Positions 24,473-34,200 of a stretch of 64,000 nt of DNA are shown piece after piece. The position numbers were made by a program, and so were the translations under genes. The stretch covers positions 620,001-684,000 of the forward strand of contig OY282378.1 in the NCBI GenBank assembly GCA_958295835.1. The letters are read 5' to 3'. The notes below the pieces were generated by a model. That model did not search any database. It saw only the letters and a list, made by a program, of their open reading frames with translations, and was not told the origin of the DNA. The stretch's first letter is position 1, and each line of letters opens with the position of its first letter. The stretch comes from an uncultured Gammaproteobacteria bacterium. Its GTDB lineage: Bacteria > Pseudomonadota > Gammaproteobacteria > HK1.

Positions 24473-26133
24473 GCCTGCCAGTTGCATTAAATTTCTACCC
24501 ATACATGCGTTCACTGCACGAAATACGGGGTTTTCAGGCCGAAGCAGCGTGCGGCTCAAGTTCACTGCCAGTGAGGATAAGCCACATGCGATATTCTTGA
24601 ATCTTGTGCAAGGTCGTACGGAGTCATTTGTGAAACGAATGTAATAGAGAGAAACGTGGTCTCCGAAGCTGGTACAATAGTTGTCTCTCAAAACAACGTA
24701 CCAAACGAAACGGAGACCACGAAGATGAAACATAGCAGAGCCGACGTTCGAGGTAAAGCTACGCTGGGCCTCGACATCCGATTCGAATCGCAGAGCCTGA
24801 CATCGTATTCGGGACTCATCGTCTTTCAACACCTCTTCTCTCTCATCGGCATCAAAGAACGGTTGTGGCGATGTTTCCGCCACCTGAAGGGTAGTCCGAT
24901 TTACGGTCATCACGTGGTCATGATGCTGCTGGTCGTGCACCTGATTATCGGACACCGGCGGCTGCGCGACGTGGACTACTACCGTGATGACGAGATGGTC
25001 AAACGGATTCTCGGTCTGAAGCGGTTGCCGGACGTGTCCACGCTCAGCCGGTCGCTCGCCAGTGCGGATGAACAAAGTGTCGCCAAAGTACGAAGTGAAT
25101 CGAGACATCTGGTCATGGAGCGTTTGGTGGTCGAGGGGTTTCCGAGAGTGACGCTCGATTACGACGGGTCGGTGTTGAGCACCGGGCGACATGCCGAAGG
25201 AACCGCAGTGGGTTTCAACAAGAAAAAGAAGGGCGCGCGCAGCTACTACCCCCTCTTTTGCACCGTCGCCCAGACCGACCAGGTCCTCGACGTTCACCAT
25301 CGTCCTGGAAACGTACACGACTCCAACGGGGCCGACACCTTCATCGGCCACTGTATCAGCCATGTGCGCTCGTGCCTTCCCCACACAAAGGTAGAGACTC
25401 GCATCGACAGCGCATTTTTCAACGAAACCATCGCTGAACGACTGCATTCGTCGGGGGTCGAATTCACCATCTCGGTGCCTTTCGAGCGCTTTGCCGCCCT
25501 CAAGGAACTGGTCGAAGGCAGAAAACGATGGCGACGCATGGCGGTCGGGCTCGATTACTTCGAGACCCGCTGGAAGCCGAAGTCGTGGAACGCCCGCTAT
25601 CGCTTCATCTTCATCAAAAATCAGGTCAGATGCCAACACAAGCTGCCGATCCAACTCGACCTGTTCCAGCCCACCGAATACGGGTACGAATTCAAGGTCA
25701 TCGTCACCAACAAACGAATGGCCCCACGCAAGGTCGTCGCCTTCCACGAAGGCCGCGGTTCGCAGGAGGGTATCTTCGCCGAACTCAAGACGCATTGCCA
25801 GATGGATTACATACCGGTCAAGACCCGGGTCGGCAACCAACTGTACATGTTCGCCGGCATTGTTGCTCACAACCTTACCCGCGAGTTGCAGATCCAACTC
25901 AATCCTCGCGCCCGTGGCACCACCGCAAAGCGCGCCGCGCTGTGGTGTTTCCGGGAGATTGGGACCCTTCGCCGTACCCTCATCCAACGCGCCGGGCGCA
26001 TGATCCGCCCCGCCGGCAAATTGGTCCTCTCCATGAACAGCAACGAAAGGCTCGAAAGAGAACTCCGGCAGGCTCTTGCAACACTGAACGCCGTCGCTTG
26101 ACTATATTTGTCGCACGTTTATGCAACAATCGG
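24473..26133 (+). mobile_element. IS1380-type insertion sequence, complete
   Basis: The element is 1661 bp. It is flanked by GTAC on both sides (24469-24472 and 26134-26137), a 4-bp target duplication, which is the size usual for IS1380. The ends share an imperfect inverted repeat with a common GTTGCAT core (24481-24487 on the left, complement at 26121-26127 on the right). It carries one transposase, opposite in strand to the gene it interrupts. The exact in-frame rejoining of the host gene supports these boundaries. Confidence 0.8.
24725..26101 (+). CDS. IS1380 family transposase
   Basis: 458 residues from ATG 24725; the open frame extends slightly upstream but homology starts near MKHSRADVRGKATLGLDI. 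The diagnostic segments are VTLDYDGSVLSTGRHAEGTA, KGARSYYPLFCTVAQTDQVL and HHRPGNVHDSNGA, followed by RIDSAFFNE and the late EGIFAELKTHC, giving the D, D and E of a DDE transposase. It appears full length and undamaged. About 250 bases of non-coding element sequence precede it, including a possible AT-rich promoter. Confidence 0.92.
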   Translation: MKHSRADVRGKATLGLDIRFESQSLTSYSGLIVFQHLFSLIGIKERLWRCFRHLKGSPIYGHHVVMMLLVVHLIIGHRRLRDVDYYRDDEMVKRILGLKRLPDVSTLSRSLASADEQSVAKVRSESRHLVMERLVVEGFPRVTLDYDGSVLSTGRHAEGTAVGFNKKKKGARSYYPLFCTVAQTDQVLDVHHRPGNVHDSNGADTFIGHCISHVRSCLPHTKVETRIDSAFFNETIAERLHSSGVEFTISVPFERFAALKELVEGRKRWRRMAVGLDYFETRWKPKSWNARYRFIFIKNQVRCQHKLPIQLDLFQPTEYGYEFKVIVTNKRMAPRKVVAFHEGRGSQEGIFAELKTHCQMDYIPVKTRVGNQLYMFAGIVAHNLTRELQIQLNPRARGTTAKRAALWCFREIGTLRRTLIQRAGRMIRPAGKLVLSMNSNERLERELRQALATLNAVA

Positions 26134-26372
26134 GTACGGTCTGTAAGAGGGGGTACCGTCTTTATTCAGGGTTTGATAATAGAACAACAGGAAGTTGTGT
26201 TCGGGAGATAAATTCTCGGCTACCGACAAGTGGTTCGCCGATACCGAATCGTGGAGCCCGGGACGGTAGAAGTGTCCCCGGTCGTTCCCGAACAGGAACA
26301 CCGTTGACAGCGCCGACAGGAGTAGCAGGAGCGGTAACGACGGGCGGAACGAAGATTTGGCCTTCCTGAAGA

Positions 26373-27542
26373 TCATGTTGCAGAAACCTCCGGGGCGGCG
26401 CGATGCGGACGACACGCAGGGCCATGGCACGTATCCCTATCGCTTGCATCGGGCCTCCCCCGCGGCTCCCGCCCGGATCGTTGTCGCCACGGAAGTTCGG
26501 GGTGTGGCCGACGGGGCCGCAACCCCCCCGCGGCCCGGAACGGGCGGGACGCGCCTCGCACGCGCCGCGGGCGGATGCCGCAGGTGAGCAGGCAGAACAG
26601 CCCGGCGGCGGTCGACGACACCCACAGCACCGCGTGGACGGTCAGCGCGAAGGCGATGGCGACTTTCGCGGAGGCGCCATAGGCTTCGAGGCCCTGGGCG
26701 GCGAACCAGTCGAAGGTCCCGACATGGCCCGGCGCGCTGGGGATGGCGGTGGCGAGCGTGCCAGCCGCGAGGGAGAACCACGGCCCCATCGGTTCGGCCC
26801 CGGCCCGGACCGCCGCCGCCACGGTCGCGAACACCGCCCCTTCGCAGGCCCAGGCGGCGGCCGACAGACCGATGAGTACGAGCATCCTGGGCCTGGAGTG
26901 TGCAAGGCGCAGGCCCTCGGCCAGATGGGCACCGTGTTTGGAAACGGCGTGCGCCCAGCGCCGGCCCTTGATGCGACGGCGCCCCGGCAAGCGCTCCCGG
27001 ATACGCCCGAGCACGGGCACGAGCAGCGGCAGGACGAGGATCGCGGCGAGCCCTGCGCCCGCCAGCGACGCCGCCGCCACGACGAAGCCGCGTGGGAAGG
27101 CGCCGTCCGGCAGGCCGAGCAGGCCGAGACAGAGAATCCCGGTCAGCACGGCCACGTCCAGGATCCGTTCGACCACGAGGGTTCCCGCCACGGCCATGGC
27201 CGGCGCCCGAAGCTGGCGGCGAAAGCCCAGGACCCGCAGCGCGTCGCCGGCCCGGAACGGCGCCACGTTGTTGACCGCCATGCCGGCGAGGAACGGCCCC
27301 GCGCAGGCGCCGAGCGGCAAGGTCGGCTCCAGCGAGCGCAGCATCCACCACCAGCGCACGATGCGTACGGCGTAGCCGGCGGCCAGGAAGACCAGGGCGA
27401 GCAGGACCGTGGAGACCGACAAACCGGCGAATGCCCGGCCCAGCACGTCAAGGTCCACCTCGCGCGCAAGCAGCCACACGAACCCCGCCGTCGTGGCGAG
27501 ACCGACCGACAGCTTCAGCCATCGCACCGTCCCGCTACTCAT
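26373..27542 (-). CDS. Lysylphosphatidylglycerol synthase TM-like/flippase-like membrane protein (UPF0104)
   Basis: 389 residues with about eight hydrophobic segments. The N-terminal helix LSVGLATTAGFVWLLAREVD, the motif VNNVAPFRAGDALRVLGFRR and the later SAPGHVGTFDWFAAQGL are typical of the LPG_synthase_TM/AglD-like family, thought to act in lipid or polyprenyl-linked sugar handling. The last 60 residues are hydrophilic and Arg/Pro-rich. It overlaps the GT2 gene upstream by 8 bases and the GT-C-like gene downstream by 4 (ATGA), so all four minus-strand genes form one operon. Confidence 0.8.
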   Translation of the reverse strand: MSSGTVRWLKLSVGLATTAGFVWLLAREVDLDVLGRAFAGLSVSTVLLALVFLAAGYAVRIVRWWWMLRSLEPTLPLGACAGPFLAGMAVNNVAPFRAGDALRVLGFRRQLRAPAMAVAGTLVVERILDVAVLTGILCLGLLGLPDGAFPRGFVVAAASLAGAGLAAILVLPLLVPVLGRIRERLPGRRRIKGRRWAHAVSKHGAHLAEGLRLAHSRPRMLVLIGLSAAAWACEGAVFATVAAAVRAGAEPMGPWFSLAAGTLATAIPSAPGHVGTFDWFAAQGLEAYGASAKVAIAFALTVHAVLWVSSTAAGLFCLLTCGIRPRRVRGASRPFRAAGGLRPRRPHPELPWRQRSGREPRGRPDASDRDTCHGPACRPHRAAPEVSAT

Positions 27543-28540
27543 CCGCAGGCTCGTCCCGCATTGCCCGCCGGCCAGTGGGCGGGAACCCCAGCCCTTCCTT
27601 CACCAGATAGAGCGGCCGGCGCTTCACCTCGCCGTAGATGCGCCCCAGATACGCACCCAGGATGCCGAGGCATATGAGCTGTACGCCGCCGAGGAACAGG
27701 ACGGCGACGAGGAGCGACGCCCAGCCGGAGACCCAGGCGGCGGTAAGGAGGCGAAGGACGAGGACATAGACGATGCCCGCCAAGGCCAGCCCGGAAGCGA
27801 GAAAGCCGAGCCACGTCGCCAGGCGCAGCGGCGCGAGGGAGAACGACAGAATGCCGTCGATGGCGAGGCGCAGCATCTTCCCGAACGGGTACTTGGTCTC
27901 GCCCGCCGCCCGGGCGGCGCGCCGGTAGGGGACCGGCTCCTGGCGAAAGCCGGTCCAGGCCACCATGGCGCGCGCGAAACGGTCGCGCTCGGGCATGGTG
28001 AGGAAGGCGTCCACCACCTTGCGGTCCATGAGCCGGAAGTCGCCGGTGTCGAGTGGAATGGAGATGTCGGCGAGCCGGTTGAGGAGGCGGTAGAAGGCGC
28101 TGGCCGCCCAGCGCTTGAACCGCGTCTCGCCGTGGCGTTCGGTGCGCAGGCCGTAGGCGACGTCGGCGCCCCGGCGCCAGCGCTCCAGCATCTCGGGGAT
28201 GACTTCGGGCGGGTCCTGGAGGTCGGCGTCGATGAGGACGACGGCATCGCCGGCCGCGCATTTCATGCCGGCGGTAATGGCGATCTCATGGCCGAAGTTG
28301 CGGGACAGGGCAAGGACCCGCACGCGCGCATCGGCGCGCTGCAACTCGCGCAGGAGGTCCAGCGTGACATCGCGGCTGCCGTCGTCGACATAGACGAGTT
28401 CGAAGTCGAGCCCGGGGACGGTGTCCAGTGTAGCGACGAGGCGGCGATGGGTCTCGCCGATGGCCGCTTCCTCGTCGAAGCAGGGGACGACGACGGACAG
28501 GAGCGCCCGGGGGCTACCTCCGTCGGGGGGGAATATGCAT
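27535..28540 (-). CDS. Family 2 glycosyltransferase, dolichyl-phosphate mannose synthase/ArnC-like; start disturbed by a 7-C tract
   Basis: The protein (about 330 residues) has SVVVPCFDEE, VYVDDGSRD, LSRNFGHEIAITAGM, the DxD-like DADLQDP, and DTGDFRLMDRKVV, then two C-terminal membrane helices as in polyprenyl-phosphate glycosyltransferases. The only plausible ATG (28540) is separated from the coding frame by seven Cs (28525-28531 on the plus strand as Gs). Six Cs would read MHIPPDGGSPRALLSVVVP in frame. So the gene either starts at a non-standard codon, is out of frame, or the base count is wrong. It would load a sugar onto undecaprenyl phosphate. Confidence 0.8.
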
Positions 28541-29023
28541 GCTCACTGGTAACTTTCGCTACTGAGCCACTCGTACAATTTCGCATCGAGGCGGTTTCTT
28601 GACGCCGGGGAGGGCGGATGCTCCTGATGGTCACGGCGTGAGCCCTGGAGGTGCCCGATCATCGGAAATGGCATCATCCGGCTGCCCTGTTTTTCGGGGA
28701 TGTTCCGTTCGCTGTTGAACAAGGAGTTGGCCAACTCCTGTAGGGTGGATGGATTCTAAGTGGCCTTGTGTGGCTGTTGGAAGCTCTCGGACCAGTTGTC
28801 CAAGGCGAGGATGAGCCGGGCCATGTCGCGGTAGCCGCGGATGCGCCGAAAGAGGTGGACACCGATTCCTGTCCAACCGATGGGGTCCACCTCAGCGTCC
28901 ACGTGAGATGCATGGGAGCCCCACCGGCCACCGCCGGGCCGCCGAGGCTCTGCTGGAACATCTGAAGCCGCACCCGGAGACATGCGACGGAGCGGCGTCC
29001 GGGGGAACGTACCGAGACACGCG
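28541..29023. other. Intergenic stretch between the glycan operon and liuB
   Basis: No confident gene. On the minus strand, 28756-28875 encodes a tail (LFRRIRGYRDMARLILAL then a short end) that resembles the C-terminus of some transposases, so this may be an insertion-sequence scar at the junction where foreign DNA split the liu genes. The match is short and uncertain. Confidence 0.35.
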
Positions 29024-30631
29024 ATGACCGTCCTCGAATCCTCCCTCCCGGTGCGCTCGGACGCCTTCCGGTCCAACCGCGACCGGATGCGCCGACTCGT
29101 GGAGGAGACGGCCGCGCTCGCGGCCGGAATCATGGAGGGCGGTCCGCAGAGCGCCCGCGCCCGGCACGTCGAACGCGGCAAGCTCCTGCCGCGCGAGCGG
29201 GTGGGCCGGCTCCTCGATCCCGGCTCGCCCTTCCTCGAGATCGGCCTCTTCGCCGCCCACGGCATGTACGGCGGCGAGGTGCCCTCGGCGGGGCTCGTCA
29301 CCGGCATCGGCCGTATCGCCGGCGTCGAGTGCATGGTGGTGTGCAACGACGCCACCGTGAAGGGCGGCACCTACTTCCCCCTCACGGTGAAGAAGCAGCT
29401 CCGCGCGCAGGAGATCGCCCGGCAGAACCGGCTGCCCTGCGTGTACCTCGTCGACTCGGGCGGAGCGCATCTCCCGAGCCAGGACGAGGTCTTCCCCGAT
29501 CGCGAGCACTTCGGGCGCATCTTCTACAACCAGGCGAACATGTCCGCGGCGCGGATCCCGCAGGTGGCGGTGGTCATGGGCTCGTGCACCGCGGGCGGCG
29601 CCTACGTCCCGGCGATGAGCGACGAGAGCATCATCGTGCGCGGGCAGGGCACCATCTTCCTCGGCGGACCGCCGCTGGTGAAGGCGGCGACCGGCGAAGT
29701 GGTCTCGGCCGAGGCGCTCGGCGGCGCGGATCTGCACTCGCGCGAATCGGGGGTCACCGACCATTACGCGGCGGACGACGCGCACGCCCTCGACCTCGCC
29801 CGCCGCGCCATCGCCAACGCCAACCGGGAGAAGCGCATCGGGCTGCGCACCCGGGCGCCGGCCCCGCCGCGCTACGACCCCGACGAGATCTTGGGGATCA
29901 TCCCCCCCGACGTGCGCCAGCCTTGCAACGTGCGCGAGGTGATCGCGCGCCTTGTAGACGATTCCCGCCTCGACGAGTTCAAGAAGCTCTACGGCGTGAC
30001 CCTGGTCTGCGGCTTCGCCCACATCGCGGGGATGCCGGTCGGGATCGTCGCGAACCACGGGATCCTGTTCTCCGAATCGGCGCAGAAGGGCGCCCACTTC
30101 ATCGAGCTGTGCGCGCAGCGCGGGATCCCGCTCGTGTTCCTGCAGAACATCACCGGCTTCATGGTCGGGCGCAAGTACGAGGCGGGGGGCATCGCGAAGG
30201 ACGGCGCCAAGCTGGTCACCGCGGTGGCCACCGCGCGGGTGCCGAAGCTCACGGTGATCATCGGGGGATCGTTTGGAGCCGGGAACTATGGCATGTGCGG
30301 GCGGGCCTACGCGCCGCGCTTCCTGTGGACCTGGCCGAACGCGCGCATCTCGGTGATGGGCGGGGAGCAGGCGGCCGGGGTGCTCGCAACGGTCCGGCGC
30401 GGCGGCATCGAGCGCCGGGGCGGGACGTGGTCGAGCGAGGAGGAGGCGGCGTTCAAGCGCCCCATCATCGAGCGGTTCGAGCGCGAGGGGCATCCCCTCT
30501 ACGCCAGCGCCCGGCTCTGGGACGACGGCATCGTCCATCCGGCCCGCACCCGGGAGGTGCTCGCGCTCTCACTCTCCGCCGCGCTGAACGCGCCGATCGA
30601 GGAGACCCGTTTCGGCGTCTTCCGGATGTGA
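29024..30631 (+). CDS. liuB: Methylcrotonyl-CoA carboxylase carboxyltransferase (beta) subunit
   Basis: 535 residues from ATG 29024. Together with the biotin-carrying subunit (liuD here) it carboxylates 3-methylcrotonyl-CoA in leucine degradation. Its carboxyltransferase halves are visible: [20 protein letters not shown] and [20 protein letters not shown] in the N-terminal half, and [38 protein letters not shown] and [20 protein letters not shown] in the C-terminal half. These blocks distinguish it from propionyl-CoA carboxylase. It is not adjacent to liuA or liuD, unlike most liu clusters. Confidence 0.93.
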   Translation: MTVLESSLPVRSDAFRSNRDRMRRLVEETAALAAGIMEGGPQSARARHVERGKLLPRERVGRLLDPGSPFLEIGLFAAHGMYGGEVPSAGLVTGIGRIAGVECMVVCNDATVKGGTYFPLTVKKQLRAQEIARQNRLPCVYLVDSGGAHLPSQDEVFPDREHFGRIFYNQANMSAARIPQVAVVMGSCTAGGAYVPAMSDESIIVRGQGTIFLGGPPLVKAATGEVVSAEALGGADLHSRESGVTDHYAADDAHALDLARRAIANANREKRIGLRTRAPAPPRYDPDEILGIIPPDVRQPCNVREVIARLVDDSRLDEFKKLYGVTLVCGFAHIAGMPVGIVANHGILFSESAQKGAHFIELCAQRGIPLVFLQNITGFMVGRKYEAGGIAKDGAKLVTAVATARVPKLTVIIGGSFGAGNYGMCGRAYAPRFLWTWPNARISVMGGEQAAGVLATVRRGGIERRGGTWSSEEEAAFKRPIIERFEREGHPLYASARLWDDGIVHPARTREVLALSLSAALNAPIEETRFGVFRM

Positions 30632-30910
30632 TGCGTGCGAAGACCGTTTGGAGGGGCATCCCCGCATGAGCTACTCCCGACTGGCGTCCGGATTCACGAT
30701 CCGAACAGGGCGTCGTGTGGAACACGCATATTCCCTATTGTCAAGGGGCTGAGATTCGTTCATTGTCCACCTTCCTTCCGACCCCCGGTACGGGCGTCAG
30801 GGTCACGGCGTGAATCAAGCCTGTTCCCACGGGCAGGCGATCCCGCCGACAGTCCCGCCAGCACTGCCTGCGCAGCATGCCGCGCGCGGGCATGGAAAAG
30901 GACCAGGATC

Positions 30911-32569
30911 ATGCAAGAGAAAACACCGCCACAGGTGGCAAAGGCAGGGATCTGGAAAGGGCTCAATCCCGCCATGGGACTTGCTTCGAAGGGCATGGTG
31001 GCGGCGTTCGTGGTCTTCACGGCTCTGAACGTCGAGTTCGCCAACTCCATCTACTCGGCCGTACGCGGCTGGATCGAGTCGGCGCTGAACTGGTACTACA
31101 TCAGCGCGCTCGTCATCATGGTGTTCGTCTGCCTCTACCTGATGTGCAGCCGCCACGGGGCGATCAAGCTCGGCGACGACGACAGCAAGCCCGAGTTCAG
31201 CAACTTCTCCTGGTTCGCGATGCTGTTCTCGGCCGGGGTCGGCATCGGGCTGCTTTTCTTCGGCATCGCCGAGCCGATGTTCTACTTCGACAACACCGAG
31301 CCCTGGGGTTATCCGAACAACCCCTTCGCGGACCGGGCCCTCGTGACCGAGATGAACGAGGAGCGCGCGGCCCTCGCGATGCGCGTGACGTACTTCCACT
31401 GGGGGTTCCACGGCTGGGCGGTCTACGTGATGGTCGGCTTGTGCCTCGCCTACTTCGGATTCCGCAAGAAGCTGCCGCTGACGTTGCGATCGGCGCTCTA
31501 TCCGGTCATCGGCGACCGGATCTACGGCCCGATCGGCCACGCCGTCGACCTGCTGGCGGTGTTCGGCACGGTGTTCGGTGTCGCCACGTCGCTCGGCCTC
31601 GGGGTCAGCCAGATGGCCACCGGGCTCAATTTCCTGTTCGGAGTGGACCCCGGGACGACCACCCAGGTCATTCTGATCGTGATCATCTCCGTCGTGGCCA
31701 CGTTTTCCGCCGTCTCCGGGGTCGGCAACGGTATCCGCATCATCTCGGAGTGGAACATCTGGCTGAGCGTCGTCCTCCTCGCCTTCTTCCTGTTCGGCGG
31801 GCCGTTCCAGTGGCTGATGGGGTTCTTCGTCACCGCGGTCGGCGACTACCTCTGGAACGTCATCCCGATGGGCTTCCAGACCTTCAACGAGGAAGGCGCC
31901 GCCGCCTGGCAGGGAGGCTGGACGATCTTCTACTGGGGCTGGTGGATCTCCTGGGCGCCCTTCGTCGGGATGTTCATCGCCCGGATCAGCCGCGGCCGAA
32001 CCATTCGGGAGTTCATGCTGGGGGTGATGTTCGTCCCGACGACCATCGCCTTCTTCTGCCTGTGCGTCTTCGGCGGCAACGCGATGTACCTGGAGCTGAC
32101 CGCGGACGGCGGGGTGGGAACCGCGGGCATCGCCCAGTTGATCCGGGATTGGAATCTTCCCGCTGCGCTCTACGGCACCATCGAGCGGATGACGGACATG
32201 CACTGGCTGAACTGGGCGATGGCGGCACTGGCGACCTTCCTGCTCGCCACCTGGTTCATCACCTCCTCCGATTCGGGAACCCTCGTCATCACCACCATGC
32301 TGAGCATGGGCGACGACGATCCGCCACAGCGATTCCGCATCTTCTGGGGGCTCGGCGAAGGCTTCGTGGCGGCGGCTCTGCTGCTTGCCGGCGGCCTGAA
32401 GGCGCTTCAGACCGCCGCCATCGCGGCGGCGTTGCCCGTCAGCGTGATCATGCTCCTGATGACGTACGGGGTCGTCAAATCCCTGAACGAGGACCCCAGC
32501 GCCGTGCCCGCGCCAAGCGCGGCAAGGGCGCCGGACGGAACCAGCTTGAGAGGCGAGTTGCATGCCTGA
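30911..32569 (+). CDS. BCCT family betaine/carnitine/choline transporter
   Basis: 552 residues, about 12 membrane helices. The BCCT signature region WWISWAPFVGMFIARISRGR is near residues 345-365, and the upstream SAGVGIGLLFFGIAEPMF and FHWGFHGWAVY are family blocks. Trp-rich motifs lining the substrate site are present (WTIFYWGWW). These secondary transporters import betaine, choline or carnitine, usually with Na+ or H+, often as osmoprotectants. The ATG at 30911 gives a normal length. It lies between liuB and liuD with no leucine-related role evident. Confidence 0.92.
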   Translation: MQEKTPPQVAKAGIWKGLNPAMGLASKGMVAAFVVFTALNVEFANSIYSAVRGWIESALNWYYISALVIMVFVCLYLMCSRHGAIKLGDDDSKPEFSNFSWFAMLFSAGVGIGLLFFGIAEPMFYFDNTEPWGYPNNPFADRALVTEMNEERAALAMRVTYFHWGFHGWAVYVMVGLCLAYFGFRKKLPLTLRSALYPVIGDRIYGPIGHAVDLLAVFGTVFGVATSLGLGVSQMATGLNFLFGVDPGTTTQVILIVIISVVATFSAVSGVGNGIRIISEWNIWLSVVLLAFFLFGGPFQWLMGFFVTAVGDYLWNVIPMGFQTFNEEGAAAWQGGWTIFYWGWWISWAPFVGMFIARISRGRTIREFMLGVMFVPTTIAFFCLCVFGGNAMYLELTADGGVGTAGIAQLIRDWNLPAALYGTIERMTDMHWLNWAMAALATFLLATWFITSSDSGTLVITTMLSMGDDDPPQRFRIFWGLGEGFVAAALLLAGGLKALQTAAIAAALPVSVIMLLMTYGVVKSLNEDPSAVPAPSAARAPDGTSLRGELHA

Positions 32570-32751
32570 ACGGCTGAGCGGGGACGGGCGTTACCCGCCC
32601 GTCCCCGATGCACTCGAAGCCAGCGGGATCCGGGGAGCGAGTGGAGTGGTTCAGCGCCTCGACCATTGAGTCCCGCGGGCACGGTGGGGGTCTCGTGGAC
32701 ATCGTGGGGTCCCGCCGACATCGCGGAATCGAAACAAGGGAGATCAAGGCA

Positions 32752-33864
32752 ATGCGTTCACTATTTCGCCTTGGAGCCGCCGTCTCGGCCATCGTCCTTC
32801 TGCAGGCGGGCGGCGTGGCTGCGCAGACGGCGCCGCAAAAGGATCTGACGATCGTCTCGTGGGGCGGCAGCTATACCAGGAGCCAGATGCTGGCCTACGT
32901 CAAGCCGTTCCGCCGCCGGATCGGTGAATGGGTGGCGATGGAAACCTACAACGGCGGCCTCGACGAGATCCGCGAGCAGGTCGACACCGAGAACGTCGTC
33001 TGGGACGTGGTGGACTTCGAGCTTTCGGACCTCATCCGGGGATGCCGTGAAGGTCTGCTCGAGAAAATCGACCACGGGAAGCTGGCGGCCGGCGGCGACG
33101 GCACCCCGGCGGCGGAAGACTTCATCCCCGGTGCGCTCACCGAATGCGGCGTCGGCCAGATGGTCTGGGCGACCGTCGTCGGCTATGACGGCAGCCGGTT
33201 CGAGGGCGACCGCCCGGCCGGACTCGCGGACTTCTTCGACGTGAAGAAGTTTCCCGGCAAGCGGGGCTTGAGGCGCGACCCCAGGGTGGCCATGGAATGG
33301 GCGCTGATGGCGGACGGGGTCGCCCCGGCCGAGGTCTACGCCACGCTGGAAACCGAGGAAGGCCAGGCACGGGCGTTCGGCGTTCTGGACAGGATCAGAA
33401 CGAGCCTCGTGTGGTGGACATCGGGATCGGAGCCGGTTCAGCTCCTGGATTCGGGCGAAGTCGCCATGACCTCCGTATGGAACGGCCGCATGTATCGCCC
33501 GATGGTCGAGGACGGCAAGGACCACGCCATCGTCTGGGACGGACAGCTCTGGGACATCGATTCCTGGGGGATCCCCAAGGGCACCGAAAACCTCGCCAAG
33601 GCGATGGATTTCATCCGCTTCGCCACGAGCTCCGAGCCGTTGGCGGAGCAGACCAGGTACATCACCTACGGGCCGGCGAGGGTCTCGGCGATGGCCCTGG
33701 TGGATGAGGGGACGAAGGCGATGCTGCCCACCGCGGCGGCGAACATGGCCAACGCGCTGCAGACGGACGCCGCATGGTGGGCGACCCACCATGCGGAGCT
33801 GTCGGCGATGATGGAGCAGTGGCTGGCGAAAGGAGGGCGTGGCTTGTCGGGGTCCGCCCGCTGA
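32752..33864 (+). CDS. Periplasmic spermidine/putrescine-type ABC substrate-binding protein (orphan)
   Basis: 370 residues from ATG 32752, preceded by a GGAG about 10 bases upstream. It has a signal peptide (MRSLFRLGAAVSAIVLLQAG ... AAQ) for export. The first strand LTIVSWGGSYTRSQ and later WDVVDFELSDLI, MTSVWNGRMY and IDSWGIPKGTENLAKAMDFI are typical of PotD/PotF-like type 2 periplasmic binding proteins. No permease or ATPase is nearby, so it may use a remote transporter or act as an orphan sensor. The ligand could be a polyamine or opine-like compound. Confidence 0.85.
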   Translation: MRSLFRLGAAVSAIVLLQAGGVAAQTAPQKDLTIVSWGGSYTRSQMLAYVKPFRRRIGEWVAMETYNGGLDEIREQVDTENVVWDVVDFELSDLIRGCREGLLEKIDHGKLAAGGDGTPAAEDFIPGALTECGVGQMVWATVVGYDGSRFEGDRPAGLADFFDVKKFPGKRGLRRDPRVAMEWALMADGVAPAEVYATLETEEGQARAFGVLDRIRTSLVWWTSGSEPVQLLDSGEVAMTSVWNGRMYRPMVEDGKDHAIVWDGQLWDIDSWGIPKGTENLAKAMDFIRFATSSEPLAEQTRYITYGPARVSAMALVDEGTKAMLPTAAANMANALQTDAAWWATHHAELSAMMEQWLAKGGRGLSGSAR

Positions 33865-34200
33865 GCGGATGCCGGCGGTCAAGCTCGGGGCAGGGCAGGC
33901 ACGCCCGCGGCCTGCTCTCCCCGTACTTCATCCGGATCCGGGGTGAGGCGCTGTGGAGCCGACGCCACCGGTTGATGGCCCACGTGCTCGACCACGCGAC
34001 CCACCCGGCGCCTGAACGAGCGCATCCCTTCGAAGATATCGCCTGACGGCTCCCGCGATGGGCGTCCTCCACGGGGAAGACCGGGAACCCCGCGGCGTTT
34101 CCATCGGATTCGAAGTGGCTTGCACCACTTGCCTGCGTCCACCCTGTCGAATGACCCGGGAAGTCCGGGATGCCGCCCATGTCGTCCCTGGCGCGGATTG
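33865..34200. other. Intergenic region before liuD
   Basis: No gene, hairpin or repeat was recognised in this 336-bp stretch. Confidence 0.4.

Larger units (their letters stand above)
22357..26376 (-). pseudogene. GT-C-like membrane protein gene split by an IS1380-type element
   Basis: The 5' part is 26138-26376 (ATG at 26376: MIFRKAKSSFRPSLPLLLLL ... DGTPSYRPY) and the 3' part is 22357-24472 (NRFPLGGYALIKLAILPFG ...). Removing the element and one GTAC copy joins ...SYRPY to NRFPLGG... in frame and gives a 784-residue protein. It has an N-terminal membrane helix, many further hydrophobic segments in its first half, and a soluble C-terminal half, like GT-C glycosyltransferase-related membrane proteins. 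Near the C-terminus (about 22655-22860) is an Ig-like insert (RSRWQWERGSDAEGW ... DEGYQLRAWVDYTDSRG). It overlaps both operon neighbours. Function is inferred from topology and neighbours. Confidence 0.8.

Noticed and set aside
23891..25987. Long minus-strand frame across the IS1380 transposase
   Set aside because: It is antisense to the transposase and joins unrelated sequence of the interrupted gene in the wrong frame.
28543..28734. 63-residue minus-strand frame before the GT2 gene
   Set aside because: It overlaps the GT2 start region and shows no recognisable similarity.
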